NCBI GenBank assembly: GCA_030037705.1
Contig: JASHQE010000323.1
Location: forward strand, 1 to 42,857
Direction: 5' to 3'
Source of the DNA: Acidobacteriaceae bacterium
Lineage (GTDB): Bacteria; Acidobacteriota; Terriglobia; Terriglobales; Acidobacteriaceae
DNA: 42,857 nucleotides
Part shown: positions 9,746 through 18,009 of the stretch, in pieces
How the letters are laid out: each line of letters begins with the position of its first letter
Position numbering within the stretch: position 1 is the stretch's first letter
The notes under the pieces: model-generated
Told to the model about the DNA's origin: nothing
Database searches by the model: none
Seen by the model: the letters and a program-made list of their open reading frames with translations, nothing else
Made by a program: the position numbers and the translations under genes

Positions 9746-10109
9746 GATGGATCACCTGCCGACAGAGAAAAACGGGAACTGCTCGAACAATGGACGATAC
9801 AACGCGCGGAACCGCTTACTCGGTAGAGGGTTGAGCATCGATCTGGTTAAACGAGGTTTTTGGGATGTTGGATAAATGTTACTGTTAGTAACGTTAACGA
9901 CTGTAGCATGTAGAACGCCGATCGTCAACAGTCCCTTCTCAGGGGATTAAACCCACGGTAGCTTGGTCCGCGACGGATGATCGAACTGCGCTTGAACGGC
10001 AGGCGCTTGCGTGAGCCGGGAAAATTTCGAGTACACTCTCATCCCGTTCGGGATGGAATCGACCGCTTTGGCCAGGGTTGCCATCCAATGACAGTACAGT
10101 GACAAAGCC
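9746..10109. other. Divergent intergenic region between the receptor and the biosynthetic cluster
   Basis: This 364-base gap holds the operator cluster at 9878-9900 and should hold promoters for the minus-strand receptor and the plus-strand methyltransferase gene. I could not pick a convincing -35/-10 pair on either strand. No small coding frame with a good ribosome binding site was seen. Confidence 0.4.
9878..9900. promoter_or_regulatory. Candidate LacI-type operator, site 3, with overlapping palindromes
   Basis: GTTACTGTTAGTAAC at 9878-9892 is an inverted repeat with arms GTTAC and GTAAC. It overlaps TAACGTTA (9889-9896, a perfect palindrome) and ACGTTAACGA (9891-9900), and the last word is shared with site 2. 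The cluster lies about 145 bases upstream of the receptor start, in the divergent gap before the biosynthetic cluster. Confidence 0.42.
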
Positions 10110-11051
10110 ATGACAAGCCTTGCATTGGTGATTATTATGCTGACTCAGAACGAGAGGATCGCGGGGCGCGATTGCGCGGGTTCAAGGCCGGAAAGGAACA
10201 CCGGGGTGGGACGTTTCAGCACATTCCTGAAGCGCGTAATCACACAGACCGGTACAGCACCGTCTCCCGCAGCTATCCAAGATCTAAAAGTCCGTGATGC
10301 TTACTGGCTATGGGCGCCGACGTATGCGGTCGAAACGGCAGTCAGTGCACTCGACGAACAGTTGGCCGGCAAAATGCTTTCCGGCCTGCCCAAGAAACGG
10401 TTGCTGGATGCCGGATGCGGGACCGGGCGCCGGATGCAGAACATTCCGGATGCTGTTGGCATCGACCTGAGTCCGGAGATGCTCGCCGTGGGCAATGTAA
10501 ACAACGTCATCGTGGGCGATGTGCGGACGATGCCTTTCGAATCAAATCGCTTCGACATGGTCTGGTGTCGACTGGTGCTAGGCCATCTTCCTGATCCGCT
10601 GCGCGCATACCGCGAACTCTGCAGAGTCTGCATGCCAGGTGGATATGTCTTTGTCACTGATTTCCATCCCGATGCCGCCGCAGCCGGGCATCGCCGAACG
10701 GTCAGCGGTGAAAAAACGGCTGTATATGCGATTGAGCATTACGTTCACGATCATCACATCCAGTTTGCTGAAGAAACCGGACTTCATTTTGTGGACCACC
10801 GCGCTGGTATTGTGGGTCCATCGATTCGTGAGTTTTATCATCGCGGCATTGGCCTCAAAGCTTACAAGAGAGACATCGGCCTAAAGCTTGTTGCCGCTTT
10901 CCTGTTTCGCAAACCGGACGCTGCGGGGAAGCATCTTGCCAGCAGCGCATTGAGCCAGAACGCTGCGTCATGGGGCGCATTTCCATGCGACGGCTCTGCA
11001 GCGATCGCCTCAATGCCTGCAAACGATCAGGAGGACGCAGGGCGCATATGA
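10110..11051 (+). CDS. Class I SAM-dependent methyltransferase
   Basis: The protein has up to 313 residues and a Methyltransf_11-like Rossmann fold. Motif I is LLDAGCGTGRR near residues 98-108, followed by the acidic motif II (AVGIDLSPEM) and the post-motif region FDMVWCRLVLGHLPDPLRAY. It is the first gene of a tightly coupled set, and its TGA stop overlaps the ATG of the nucleotidyltransferase gene (ATGA at 11048-11051). The first roughly 35 residues are weakly typical. GTG 10206 has a better upstream AGGAA and is an alternative start. Its acceptor substrate cannot be read from the sequence; the context suggests a tailoring step on a small molecule. Confidence 0.82.
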   Translation: MTSLALVIIMLTQNERIAGRDCAGSRPERNTGVGRFSTFLKRVITQTGTAPSPAAIQDLKVRDAYWLWAPTYAVETAVSALDEQLAGKMLSGLPKKRLLDAGCGTGRRMQNIPDAVGIDLSPEMLAVGNVNNVIVGDVRTMPFESNRFDMVWCRLVLGHLPDPLRAYRELCRVCMPGGYVFVTDFHPDAAAAGHRRTVSGEKTAVYAIEHYVHDHHIQFAEETGLHFVDHRAGIVGPSIREFYHRGIGLKAYKRDIGLKLVAAFLFRKPDAAGKHLASSALSQNAASWGAFPCDGSAAIASMPANDQEDAGRI

Positions 11052-12421
11052 CCGAACTTGCCCATGTGAGGCGCCCGCATTGCTCCGAGCATTGCAATCG
11101 CCCGGCGCCGCAGAGGCCTGGAGTGGATCTATCCAGGATTTCATCGTCTTTGCGCGATGCCGCAGGACTGATGAACCTGAGCCGGAAACAGCGAATCCGC
11201 ATGGCGGTGTTCTCGAGCTTTTCAGAGCGGACCGCCGGTCACATCGAACTGCTATCCACGCTCTCTCCCAGAGAATGGAGTGGATTGCTCGACTGGCTGG
11301 ATGTCAGTGGTCTTGCGCTCTATTGGCTGGACCGGCTCGTTCAACTCGGTTTGCACAGTGCGCTGCCCCAAGCGGCAATCGACCGTCTGCAGCGGAACTT
11401 GGATGACAATACTGTGCGAACACGCGGCATGATCGACGAGTCCGTCTCCATCCAGCATGATTTCCAAACAGCCAACCTCTCTTACGCCGTGATGAAGGGC
11501 ATCTCGCTTTCTCCGGTGTCCGTGCCTCGTCCAGAGCTGAGACATCAGTTCGATCTGGACTATCTCATCGAGGAGAAAGATGCACCCGAAGCACGGCGGA
11601 TTCTCGAACGCAGAGGGTATCGTCTGTATGCCATCAGTGGTAAAAGCTGGGAGTTCAAGATCCATGAGACTCCGCACGTCTCCAGAAAGGACCTTTATAA
11701 AGATCTTCCATATCGTGGCGTGGAACTGCATCTGGAATCCGGCGCTCCGGGACAGGATTCAAGACTGGGCCGGGTGATCAAGCGCGAAATGTTCGGCATC
11801 GCCATGCCTGTGTTTTCTCCCACGGACCTCTTCCTCAGTCAGGCGCAGCACGCGTTCAAAGATCTATGCAGCGCTTTCGCGCGCGCGTCGCATCTACTTG
11901 AATTCTATCGTCATGTTCTTGCTCGTCACGATGACCAGCGTTTCTGGAACGAGCTGCGTATCGCGGCCGAAGGCAATCGGAGAACATGCATAGCCGTCGG
12001 CGCAGTTACATATCTGACCGGCGCGATCCTCGATGACTTGGATGATTCCGTCCCTCAGGCGCTCACGGCGTGGACCGTAAAAACTCTTCCTTCTGCAGTG
12101 CGGCTGTGGCTGGATCTATATGGCCGACGGGCTGTCGTCGCTGCGCACCCGGGAACCAAACTGCACCTTTTGCTGAAGCAGCAATTGGAAGCGGCGGAAG
12201 CGCCGGGAAAGCAGCAATTCAAGAATGTCCTGCTGCCGTCGCGTTTGCCGCCGGCCGTGATTCGCGCTTCGGCAGGTGAGACACTTTGGACGCGAATCGT
12301 CCGATATCGCGTGCAAGTCCGTTTTCTCTTATCACGCTTTCGATTTCATATTGTCGAGGGGACCCGCTATGCGACGGAGCTATACCGCTGGCGTCGCCAC
12401 CTGGATCAACTTGCACGGTGA
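11048..12421 (+). CDS. Nucleotidyltransferase-fold protein (PF14907-like)
   Basis: The 457-residue protein starts at ATG 11048, which overlaps the previous stop and has AGGAGG about 12 bases upstream. The central region has the PF14907 pattern: a KG pair (residues 150-151, YAVMKGISL), then RHQFDLDYLI with Asp169 and Asp171 as likely metal ligands, then RRILERRGYRL. Family members are uncharacterised nucleotidyltransferases often found beside HPr-kinase-like proteins in exopolysaccharide and lasso-peptide loci. An HPr-kinase-like gene is indeed encoded at 19.4-20.4 kb. The nucleotide and acceptor are unknown. It is translationally coupled on both sides. Confidence 0.75.
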   Translation: MTELAHVRRPHCSEHCNRPAPQRPGVDLSRISSSLRDAAGLMNLSRKQRIRMAVFSSFSERTAGHIELLSTLSPREWSGLLDWLDVSGLALYWLDRLVQLGLHSALPQAAIDRLQRNLDDNTVRTRGMIDESVSIQHDFQTANLSYAVMKGISLSPVSVPRPELRHQFDLDYLIEEKDAPEARRILERRGYRLYAISGKSWEFKIHETPHVSRKDLYKDLPYRGVELHLESGAPGQDSRLGRVIKREMFGIAMPVFSPTDLFLSQAQHAFKDLCSAFARASHLLEFYRHVLARHDDQRFWNELRIAAEGNRRTCIAVGAVTYLTGAILDDLDDSVPQALTAWTVKTLPSAVRLWLDLYGRRAVVAAHPGTKLHLLLKQQLEAAEAPGKQQFKNVLLPSRLPPAVIRASAGETLWTRIVRYRVQVRFLLSRFRFHIVEGTRYATELYRWRRHLDQLAR

Positions 12422-13257
12422 GCTCTTCCTTGAGACCCGCAGCACTTGCCTTTGACTCGGTGGCGCCCACGTTTGACGCGCGGTTTGGCGCCTGGGCCAG
12501 CGTGGCTGCGCAGCGCCGCGCAGTGCGCAGCGCGCTGCTTCAGCGGCTTCCATCCGGCTGCCGTGTACTGGAGATTGGCGGTGGAACGGGAGAAGATGCG
12601 GCATTTCTTGCAGAACATGGATTTGATCTGTTGCTGACCGATCCATCGCCGGCGATGGTAAAGCTGGCCGCTCAAAAACTGGCTCGCTTTGGATGTTCAG
12701 CCGAGGTCACGGCTGCAGAAGAGTTGGAGAACTTCGCAGAACAGTATCTTGCGGCCGGGAGGCCGCTGTTCGATGCGGCTTTTTCGAATTTTGCGCCGCT
12801 AAACTGCGTGGCGGATCTGGAGCCCGTCGCTCGCGGACTTGCGAAACTACTGCGGCCTGGCGGTGTTGCCATGCTGGTTATATTCGGCACATGCAGCCCT
12901 GGCGAAATGCTGGTGGAGACTCTCCGCGGCCGGCCGCGCCAGGCGTTCCGGCGCCGCAAACGCGGCTCGGTTCTAGCCATGCTGGCCAAACAGGATTTTC
13001 ATGTGGTCTATCATCGGCGTTCCGAACTTCTCCGCGCATTTGCCCCGTGGTTTGTGCTCGAAACATGTAAGGGTATAGGGATTGCCGTGCCTCCCAGCGC
13101 CGCGGAGCCGTGGATTTCAAATCATCCGCGTCTGCTTGCCGGTATGGAGAAACTTGACCGCGTGCTTGCCCGTCCGCTGGCAATGCTTGGAGACCACGTT
13201 CTATACCAGCTTCGGCGTGAAGAGACTTCGAGCCGAAGCGAGCGCGGCGTGCGGTAA
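12418..13257 (+). CDS. Class I SAM-dependent methyltransferase
   Basis: The 279-residue protein has the SAM-binding motif VLEIGGGTGEDAAFLAEHG, then LLTDPSPAMVKLA, and an acceptor region FDAAFSNFAPLNCV. The start is taken as GTG 12418, because it forms a GTGA overlap with the stop of the nucleotidyltransferase gene. An upstream ATG at 12286 would add 44 residues lying wholly inside that gene. No membrane segment is clear. It ends the first coupled gene set; a 130-base gap with hairpins follows before the GTP cyclohydrolase gene. The substrate is unknown. Confidence 0.82.
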   Translation: MSSSLRPAALAFDSVAPTFDARFGAWASVAAQRRAVRSALLQRLPSGCRVLEIGGGTGEDAAFLAEHGFDLLLTDPSPAMVKLAAQKLARFGCSAEVTAAEELENFAEQYLAAGRPLFDAAFSNFAPLNCVADLEPVARGLAKLLRPGGVAMLVIFGTCSPGEMLVETLRGRPRQAFRRRKRGSVLAMLAKQDFHVVYHRRSELLRAFAPWFVLETCKGIGIAVPPSAAEPWISNHPRLLAGMEKLDRVLARPLAMLGDHVLYQLRREETSSRSERGVR

Positions 13258-13318
13258 ACAATGCGACAATGCCGAGACATTCTGAAGACAACTATGCCAA
13301 GGCAAGTTCGTAGACTTC

Positions 13319-13363
13319 GCAGAGGGTGTCTCTGCTTGCAAGCTTACGCCTGCGGGCTGGCGT
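13319..13363 (+). promoter_or_regulatory. Two hairpins in the leader of the GTP cyclohydrolase II gene
   Basis: GCAGAG/CTCTGC (13319-13324 with 13330-13335) and ACGCC/GGCGT (13346-13350 with 13359-13363) form consecutive stem-loops about 25 bases before the TTG start. They could be a leader structure or the end of the upstream transcript. I compared the region with the FMN riboswitch consensus from memory and do not see it. Confidence 0.25.
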
Positions 13364-13387
13364 GAACCTGAGAGAGGACTGGTCTCA

Positions 13388-14092
13388 TTGATCACATTAA
13401 AGCAAGTCGCCGATATCAGCTTTCCGACGCGTTGGGCTCACTTCCGTCTGATAGCTTTCGAAGGCAGGCGGAGAATGCAGGATCAGAAAGCCGAATGTGT
13501 GGAGAACGCACAGGTTCTTGTGCTCGGCGACATTCATCAGTCCGCTCCGGTGATGCGCATCCATTCGCAATGCACGACCGGAGATGTGTTTCACTCGTTG
13601 CGCTGTGATTGTCACGATCAGCTTCATCTGGCGTTGCACATGATCGCGCAGGAGGGAAGAGGGATCTTATTTTATGAGCACCAGGAGGGCCGCGGAATCG
13701 GATTGATGGAGAAGCTGCGGGCCTATGCTCTGCAAGACAAGGGACGAGACACCATCGAAGCGAATCTTGAACTGGGACATCCCGTTGATCTTCGCGACTA
13801 CCAACTTGCCGTGGCCATTTTGCGCTACCTCAAAATTCCCGCCGTGCGCCTGATGACCAATAATCCGCAAAAAATTGCCGCAATGGTTGATGCGGGAATC
13901 GATGTGGTCGAACGTATCAGCGCAACGGTGCCGGGCTCTCCCTACTCCGCTCACTATCTTGCCGTGAAGCGCGAGAAGCTTGGCCATTTTTCGGATCGGG
14001 TAACGCCATACGCAGCAGTCTCTCCGCACGCAAAAGATGACATTCAGTTGACATTCCCGGGACAAGTGCATGGCTGGAACGGGCTAGGCTGA
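13388..14092 (+). CDS. GTP cyclohydrolase II (RibA-like)
   Basis: The 234-residue protein should open the imidazole ring of GTP, releasing formate and pyrophosphate to give a diaminopyrimidine. The zinc site is complete, with Cys62, Cys73 and Cys75 in HSQCTTGDVFHSLRCDC. The catalytic and substrate motifs are also present: EGRGIGL, RAYALQDKG, VDLRDYQLAVAILRYL and LMTNNPQK. It lacks the DHBP synthase (RibB) domain often fused to RibA. The start is TTG 13388 with GAGAGAGGA upstream, a choice supported by the lack of a better ATG. It sits between methyltransferase and radical SAM genes and no other riboflavin gene is near. It may therefore be a pathway-dedicated copy making a pyrimidine or pteridine-like scaffold; that is inference. 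Confidence 0.9.
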   Translation: MITLKQVADISFPTRWAHFRLIAFEGRRRMQDQKAECVENAQVLVLGDIHQSAPVMRIHSQCTTGDVFHSLRCDCHDQLHLALHMIAQEGRGILFYEHQEGRGIGLMEKLRAYALQDKGRDTIEANLELGHPVDLRDYQLAVAILRYLKIPAVRLMTNNPQKIAAMVDAGIDVVERISATVPGSPYSAHYLAVKREKLGHFSDRVTPYAAVSPHAKDDIQLTFPGQVHGWNGLG

Positions 14093-14190
14093 CTGGGTGA
14101 AATAGAAGCGCTGCAACCGATCCCATAGGGTGTCGTGCGTCTCTAGAGAGCGGAATCCGGGCAACAGTGCCCACTTGGCATAGTTGTAAG

Positions 14191-14217
14191 GTGGCTTTTT
14201 CTTAATGAAAAAGCCAC
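14191..14217. repeat. Hairpin repeat, copy 1
   Basis: GTGGCTTTTTC at 14191-14201 and GAAAAAGCCAC at 14207-14217 form a perfect 11-pair stem with loop TTAAT, about 100 bases after the GTP cyclohydrolase stop. A related hairpin lies at 31227-31259. No clean uridine run follows the stem on either strand. It may be a dispersed hairpin repeat or an unconventional terminator between this gene and the radical SAM gene. Confidence 0.5.
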
Positions 14218-14291
14218 TTGACGGTCGTGTTGTTGGGTACACCTGCTCGAATTCCGCTATAGCGCCACGGCGATGATCATCGGAGTCGATC

Positions 14292-15785
14292 TTGGCTGAC
14301 GTTTTGTTAACCCATTCGTATCATCTTCCCTTCGACCCGAAGCAGCTGCGAAAGATGCAGCCATATGCTCCCATTGGAACGCTGTATGCGGCCACCGCGC
14401 TGCGCGATCATGGAATCTCCGTAGCGGTGTTCGACGCCATGCTCGAGCCGCCGGCAGAAAAATTCCTGGTGACGCTCAAGCAGCAGCAGCCAAAGATCGT
14501 AGCCGTATATGAGGATGATTTCAACTTCCTGTCCAAGATGTGTCTCACGCGCATGAGGGAAGTCGCTTGGGATATCGCCAGAGCTGCCCGCAAAACAGGT
14601 GCAGTTGTGATTGTCCATGGCTCAGACTCTACCGACAATCCTGGCCTGTTTTTAGAAAATGGCTTTGATTATGTGCTTTGCGGAGAGGCAGAAGCTGTCC
14701 TGGTGAATCTTTGTGCGTCCATTTTATGCAAAGCCGAGATACCGGATCTCGATGGTCTAGTGCGCATGGACAGCCGGGAGCGCATGATCAGGAGCCCCCA
14801 GCGGCTGGCAAAGAACTCCGAATGGTCCACACTTTCTCTTCCCGCACGCGACCTGATCGATCTGGAGCCCTATCGCTCCGCGTGGCTCAATGCTCACGGC
14901 TATTTCTCCACCAACATGGTCGCAAGTCGCGGCTGCCCGTTCCGATGCAATTGGTGCGCGAAACCGATCTCGGGCAATCGATTCCATCTGCGGGACGCGT
15001 CTGCGGTTGCCGAGGAGATGGCGCTCTTGAAGCACTCCGGAGTCGAGCACATCTGGTTTGGCGACGATGTGTTCGCACTGGATCGTCATTGGGTAAAAGA
15101 TTTTGCAGCAGCGGTTCGGCTGCGGAACGCCGCACTGCCCTTCAAAATACAATCCCGTGCGGATCTGATGCGCGAGGATACAGTCTGCCATCTCAAGGCC
15201 GCCGGATGTACCGAAGTGTGGATGGGCGTCGAATCGGGATCGCAGGCCGTTCTGGACGCCATGGATAAAGGAATCACCCTCGACGCCGTAACCGCTGCAC
15301 GCGATCTGCTACGGAAAGCAAGAATTCGCGCTTGCTTCTTCTTGCAGTTTGGCTATCCGGGCGAAAGATGGGAAGAGCTTCAGCAGACCATTGCCTTCGT
15401 ACGACAGGCGCGTCCGGATGATATCGGGGTCTCGGTCTCCTACCCACTGCCGGGCACTGTCTTCTACCAACGTGTTCAGGCGCAACTTGGCGCAAAGCGC
15501 AACTGGCATGACAGTGATGATCTTTGCATCATGTTTAAAGGGGCCTATACGACTGACTTCTATCGCGCAGTGCGGGAGGCGCTCCATGCGGAAGTTGACT
15601 CGTGGCATCATACGGGCGATCAAGCCGAATCCATCGCCCGCGTCGCCCTGCTATGGAAGATTGTGGATGAACTGGAGCCGGTAAGCCGAGTTGCGGATGC
15701 ATTTGAGTTTCCCGGGACTACCCATCTTATCACACCCTCTTCAGTTGTTCCAGTCGAGCAATTGGCTTTGCTCAGGAGCACTTAG
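14292..15785 (+). CDS. B12-binding-type radical SAM protein
   Basis: The 497-residue protein has an N-terminal Rossmann-like domain of the cobalamin-binding kind (GTLYAATALRDHGISVAVFDA near residues 29-49, then DYVLCGEAE). A radical SAM domain follows, with the cluster-binding motif RGCPFRCNWC (Cys215, Cys219, Cys222). Later strands include EVWMGVESGS and YPLPGT. Such proteins methylate or rearrange unactivated carbons using SAM and usually cobalamin; the reaction here is unknown. The start is TTG 14292 with CGGAG a few bases upstream. The next gene begins directly after its TAG stop. It fits a tailoring enzyme of a natural-product pathway. Confidence 0.85.
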   Translation: MADVLLTHSYHLPFDPKQLRKMQPYAPIGTLYAATALRDHGISVAVFDAMLEPPAEKFLVTLKQQQPKIVAVYEDDFNFLSKMCLTRMREVAWDIARAARKTGAVVIVHGSDSTDNPGLFLENGFDYVLCGEAEAVLVNLCASILCKAEIPDLDGLVRMDSRERMIRSPQRLAKNSEWSTLSLPARDLIDLEPYRSAWLNAHGYFSTNMVASRGCPFRCNWCAKPISGNRFHLRDASAVAEEMALLKHSGVEHIWFGDDVFALDRHWVKDFAAAVRLRNAALPFKIQSRADLMREDTVCHLKAAGCTEVWMGVESGSQAVLDAMDKGITLDAVTAARDLLRKARIRACFFLQFGYPGERWEELQQTIAFVRQARPDDIGVSVSYPLPGTVFYQRVQAQLGAKRNWHDSDDLCIMFKGAYTTDFYRAVREALHAEVDSWHHTGDQAESIARVALLWKIVDELEPVSRVADAFEFPGTTHLITPSSVVPVEQLALLRST

Positions 15786-16766
15786 ATGGGGAAACACCGG
15801 TGCTCCTCCAATGCGTCGTGCGATCGAGCTGCTGGCGCCGTTGTTCGCTTGAGATGTCCGCGCTGCGAGGCCGACGTCGAGGAGCTGGCATGTTCGCTCT
15901 GCGCGTTCCGCATGGAGCTCCAGAACGGGATTATCCATGCGCTGCCTCCGGAGCGGAATGCTCATTATGCGAGATTTATTGAGGAATATGAGCACATTCG
16001 CGCGGCAGAAGGACGAGGAAGCCGAAGCGATGACTTCTACCTCGCTCTGCCCTATAAAGACCTGAGCGGACGCAACAGCGAACAATGGAAGATCAGGTCG
16101 CGAACCTACGACTGCCTGATCGGGCATGTGCTGAAACCGCTTTTGCATCAAGGCGCTTTGATACTCGATGTCGGCGCGGGCAATTGTTGGCTTAGCTTCC
16201 GCCTGGCGCGCCAGGGTTGCATGCCCGTAGCAGTCGATCTGGTTACCAACGAAAACGATGGCTTGGGCGCGTCCACGCATTATCACCAGCATCTATCAGC
16301 GCCTATTCCACGATTCCAGGCCGAGGCTGTGCATCTTCCCTTTCAGGATGAGCAGTTTGATGCAATCGTCTTCAATGCCTCATTCCACTACTCTGAAGAT
16401 TATGCGGCTACAATGCGCGAGGCCTTGCGCTGCCTTGCGCCGCGGGGAATGGTGATTCTCTGCGACACACCCTGGTATGCACGGGAAGAGAGCGGCCAAC
16501 GCATGATCGCTGAACGGCGTGTCGCATTTCGCCAGCGATTCGGAACCGCATCGGATTCCATGAAAAGCCTCGAATACCTGACAAACGCCCGGCTGCGCCG
16601 TCTCGAAGAGGAGCTTTCCGTTTACTGGACCATCCATCGTCCCTGGTATGGGTGGAAATGGGCATTACGCCCCTGGATGGCAAAGCTGCAGGGGCAGCGC
16701 GAACCATCCCGCTTCCGGATCTACGTCGCGAGGAAAGATGCATCCTTTTATCGATCCTGCAGATGA
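15786..16766 (+). CDS. SAM-dependent methyltransferase with N-terminal zinc ribbon
   Basis: The 326-residue protein starts immediately after the radical SAM stop. It opens with a CxxC...CxxC segment (LRCPRCEADVEELACSLCAF, near residues 22-41), which resembles a Trm112-like or zinc ribbon. A class I fold follows, with motif I ILDVGAGNCWLSFRLARQG and acceptor region FDAIVFNASFHYSED. The last 29 bases overlap the amidohydrolase gene, which indicates coupling. The target is unknown. The zinc ribbon is unlike the other two methyltransferases of the cluster, so it probably acts on a different substrate. Confidence 0.82.
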   Translation: MGKHRCSSNASCDRAAGAVVRLRCPRCEADVEELACSLCAFRMELQNGIIHALPPERNAHYARFIEEYEHIRAAEGRGSRSDDFYLALPYKDLSGRNSEQWKIRSRTYDCLIGHVLKPLLHQGALILDVGAGNCWLSFRLARQGCMPVAVDLVTNENDGLGASTHYHQHLSAPIPRFQAEAVHLPFQDEQFDAIVFNASFHYSEDYAATMREALRCLAPRGMVILCDTPWYAREESGQRMIAERRVAFRQRFGTASDSMKSLEYLTNARLRRLEEELSVYWTIHRPWYGWKWALRPWMAKLQGQREPSRFRIYVARKDASFYRSCR

Positions 16767-18009
16767 AGGAGTCCTGTTTCTCGATGGCGTCCGCTACGCT
16801 ATTGGACCGCGCGACTCCATACGATGCTCTCTGGAGGTGGCAGGTGGCCGGATGCGGCGCGCCGCGCGTCAACGTTCCGGCCCGCTCGCTCAATCCACCA
16901 GCATCGACCTGAGCGGTTTTCTGATCTTGCCGGGGCTCATCAATGCGCACGACCATTTGCAGTTCGCTTTGTTTCCCAGGCTGGGGAATCCACCCTACAG
17001 CAGCTACATCGAGTGGGGAGAGGATATTCATGCCGCATTCCCCGAGATCATCGCAAAACAGAAAGAAGTGCCGAAGCGAGTGCGGCTTTGGTGGGGTGGC
17101 GTCCGCAACCTGCTCTGCGGAGTTACAACCGTCTGCCACCACGATCCACTGTGGCCAGAGCTGCAGAGCGGGGATTTTCCAGTCAAAGTAGTGCAGCAGT
17201 ACGGATGGGCTCACTCCTTTGCGCTGGGAGGCGATCTGCGTGCGGCACGCTCTGCTACACCCGACGGAAGCCCCTTCATCGTACATGCGTGTGAAGGAAT
17301 AGATGACTTGGCGAAGGAGGAACTTCGCGGCCTCGACCAGCTCGGCGTTCTGGATGGGAACACCGTGCTGGTGCATGGCCTGGCGATGGATGATGTGGGC
17401 ATCGCTTTGATGCGGGAGAGGAGAACTTCGCTTATTGTCTGCCCATCGTCGAATTACTTCCTCTTTGAGAGATTGCCTCATTTAGAGCGCCTTCAAGCGA
17501 TTGAGAACATCGCATTGGGAAGTGATTCGCCCCTGACCGCAACGGGAGACCTGCTGGATGAGATTCGTTTCGCGATCGACTCTTGCCATCTTCCGCCCGA
17601 TGCCGCTTACCGCATGGTTACCACGGCTCCGGCGGCGATCTTACGCTTGTCCAATCAAGAACTGTCCGCGGCGGCCGATCTGATTGCGATTCAAGATACA
17701 GGCGAGACGATGGCCGACAGGCTGCGCACTCTTTCCATGAGCGATATAGAGTTCGTGATGATAAACGGCAAAGTTCAGCTCGTTTCAGAAGCGGTCCTGG
17801 CTCTGCTTCCGAAGACAATGAAGCAGGGTCTTGAGGCCTTGTGGGTCGATGGAACGATACGCTGGCTGCGCGCTCCCGTCGAGGAGCTTTTACGAAGCGC
17901 GGAAACGGTGCTTGGTTCCGGTGAGGTGCGGCTGGGAGGCCGTTCGATCAGGCAGCCGAGTAAGACACGCCGAAACGAATTGCCTGTTCCCTGTGCAGAG
18001 TGCATCTAA
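16738..18009 (+). CDS. Metal-dependent amidohydrolase (ATZ/TRZ or deaminase-like)
   Basis: The 423-residue protein starts at ATG 16738, with AGGA seven bases upstream and inside the methyltransferase end. Amidohydrolase-superfamily ligands are visible: His71 and His73 in NAHDHLQF, His183 in IVHACEG, His213 in LVHGLAM and Asp263 in ALGSDSPLT. An extra HH pair lies at 134-135. The N-terminal and C-terminal strands form the usual small beta domain. Relatives deaminate or dechlorinate purines, pyrimidines, triazines or adenosyl compounds. Beside a GTP cyclohydrolase II, a deaminase acting on a GTP-derived heterocycle is an attractive but unproven idea. It is coupled to the glycosyltransferase by TAATG. 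Confidence 0.82.
   Translation: MHPFIDPADEGVLFLDGVRYAIGPRDSIRCSLEVAGGRMRRAARQRSGPLAQSTSIDLSGFLILPGLINAHDHLQFALFPRLGNPPYSSYIEWGEDIHAAFPEIIAKQKEVPKRVRLWWGGVRNLLCGVTTVCHHDPLWPELQSGDFPVKVVQQYGWAHSFALGGDLRAARSATPDGSPFIVHACEGIDDLAKEELRGLDQLGVLDGNTVLVHGLAMDDVGIALMRERRTSLIVCPSSNYFLFERLPHLERLQAIENIALGSDSPLTATGDLLDEIRFAIDSCHLPPDAAYRMVTTAPAAILRLSNQELSAAADLIAIQDTGETMADRLRTLSMSDIEFVMINGKVQLVSEAVLALLPKTMKQGLEALWVDGTIRWLRAPVEELLRSAETVLGSGEVRLGGRSIRQPSKTRRNELPVPCAECI

Noticed and set aside
13258-13387. FMN riboswitch upstream of the GTP cyclohydrolase gene
   Set aside because: The conserved RFN-element blocks are not recognisable; only two simple stem-loops are present.
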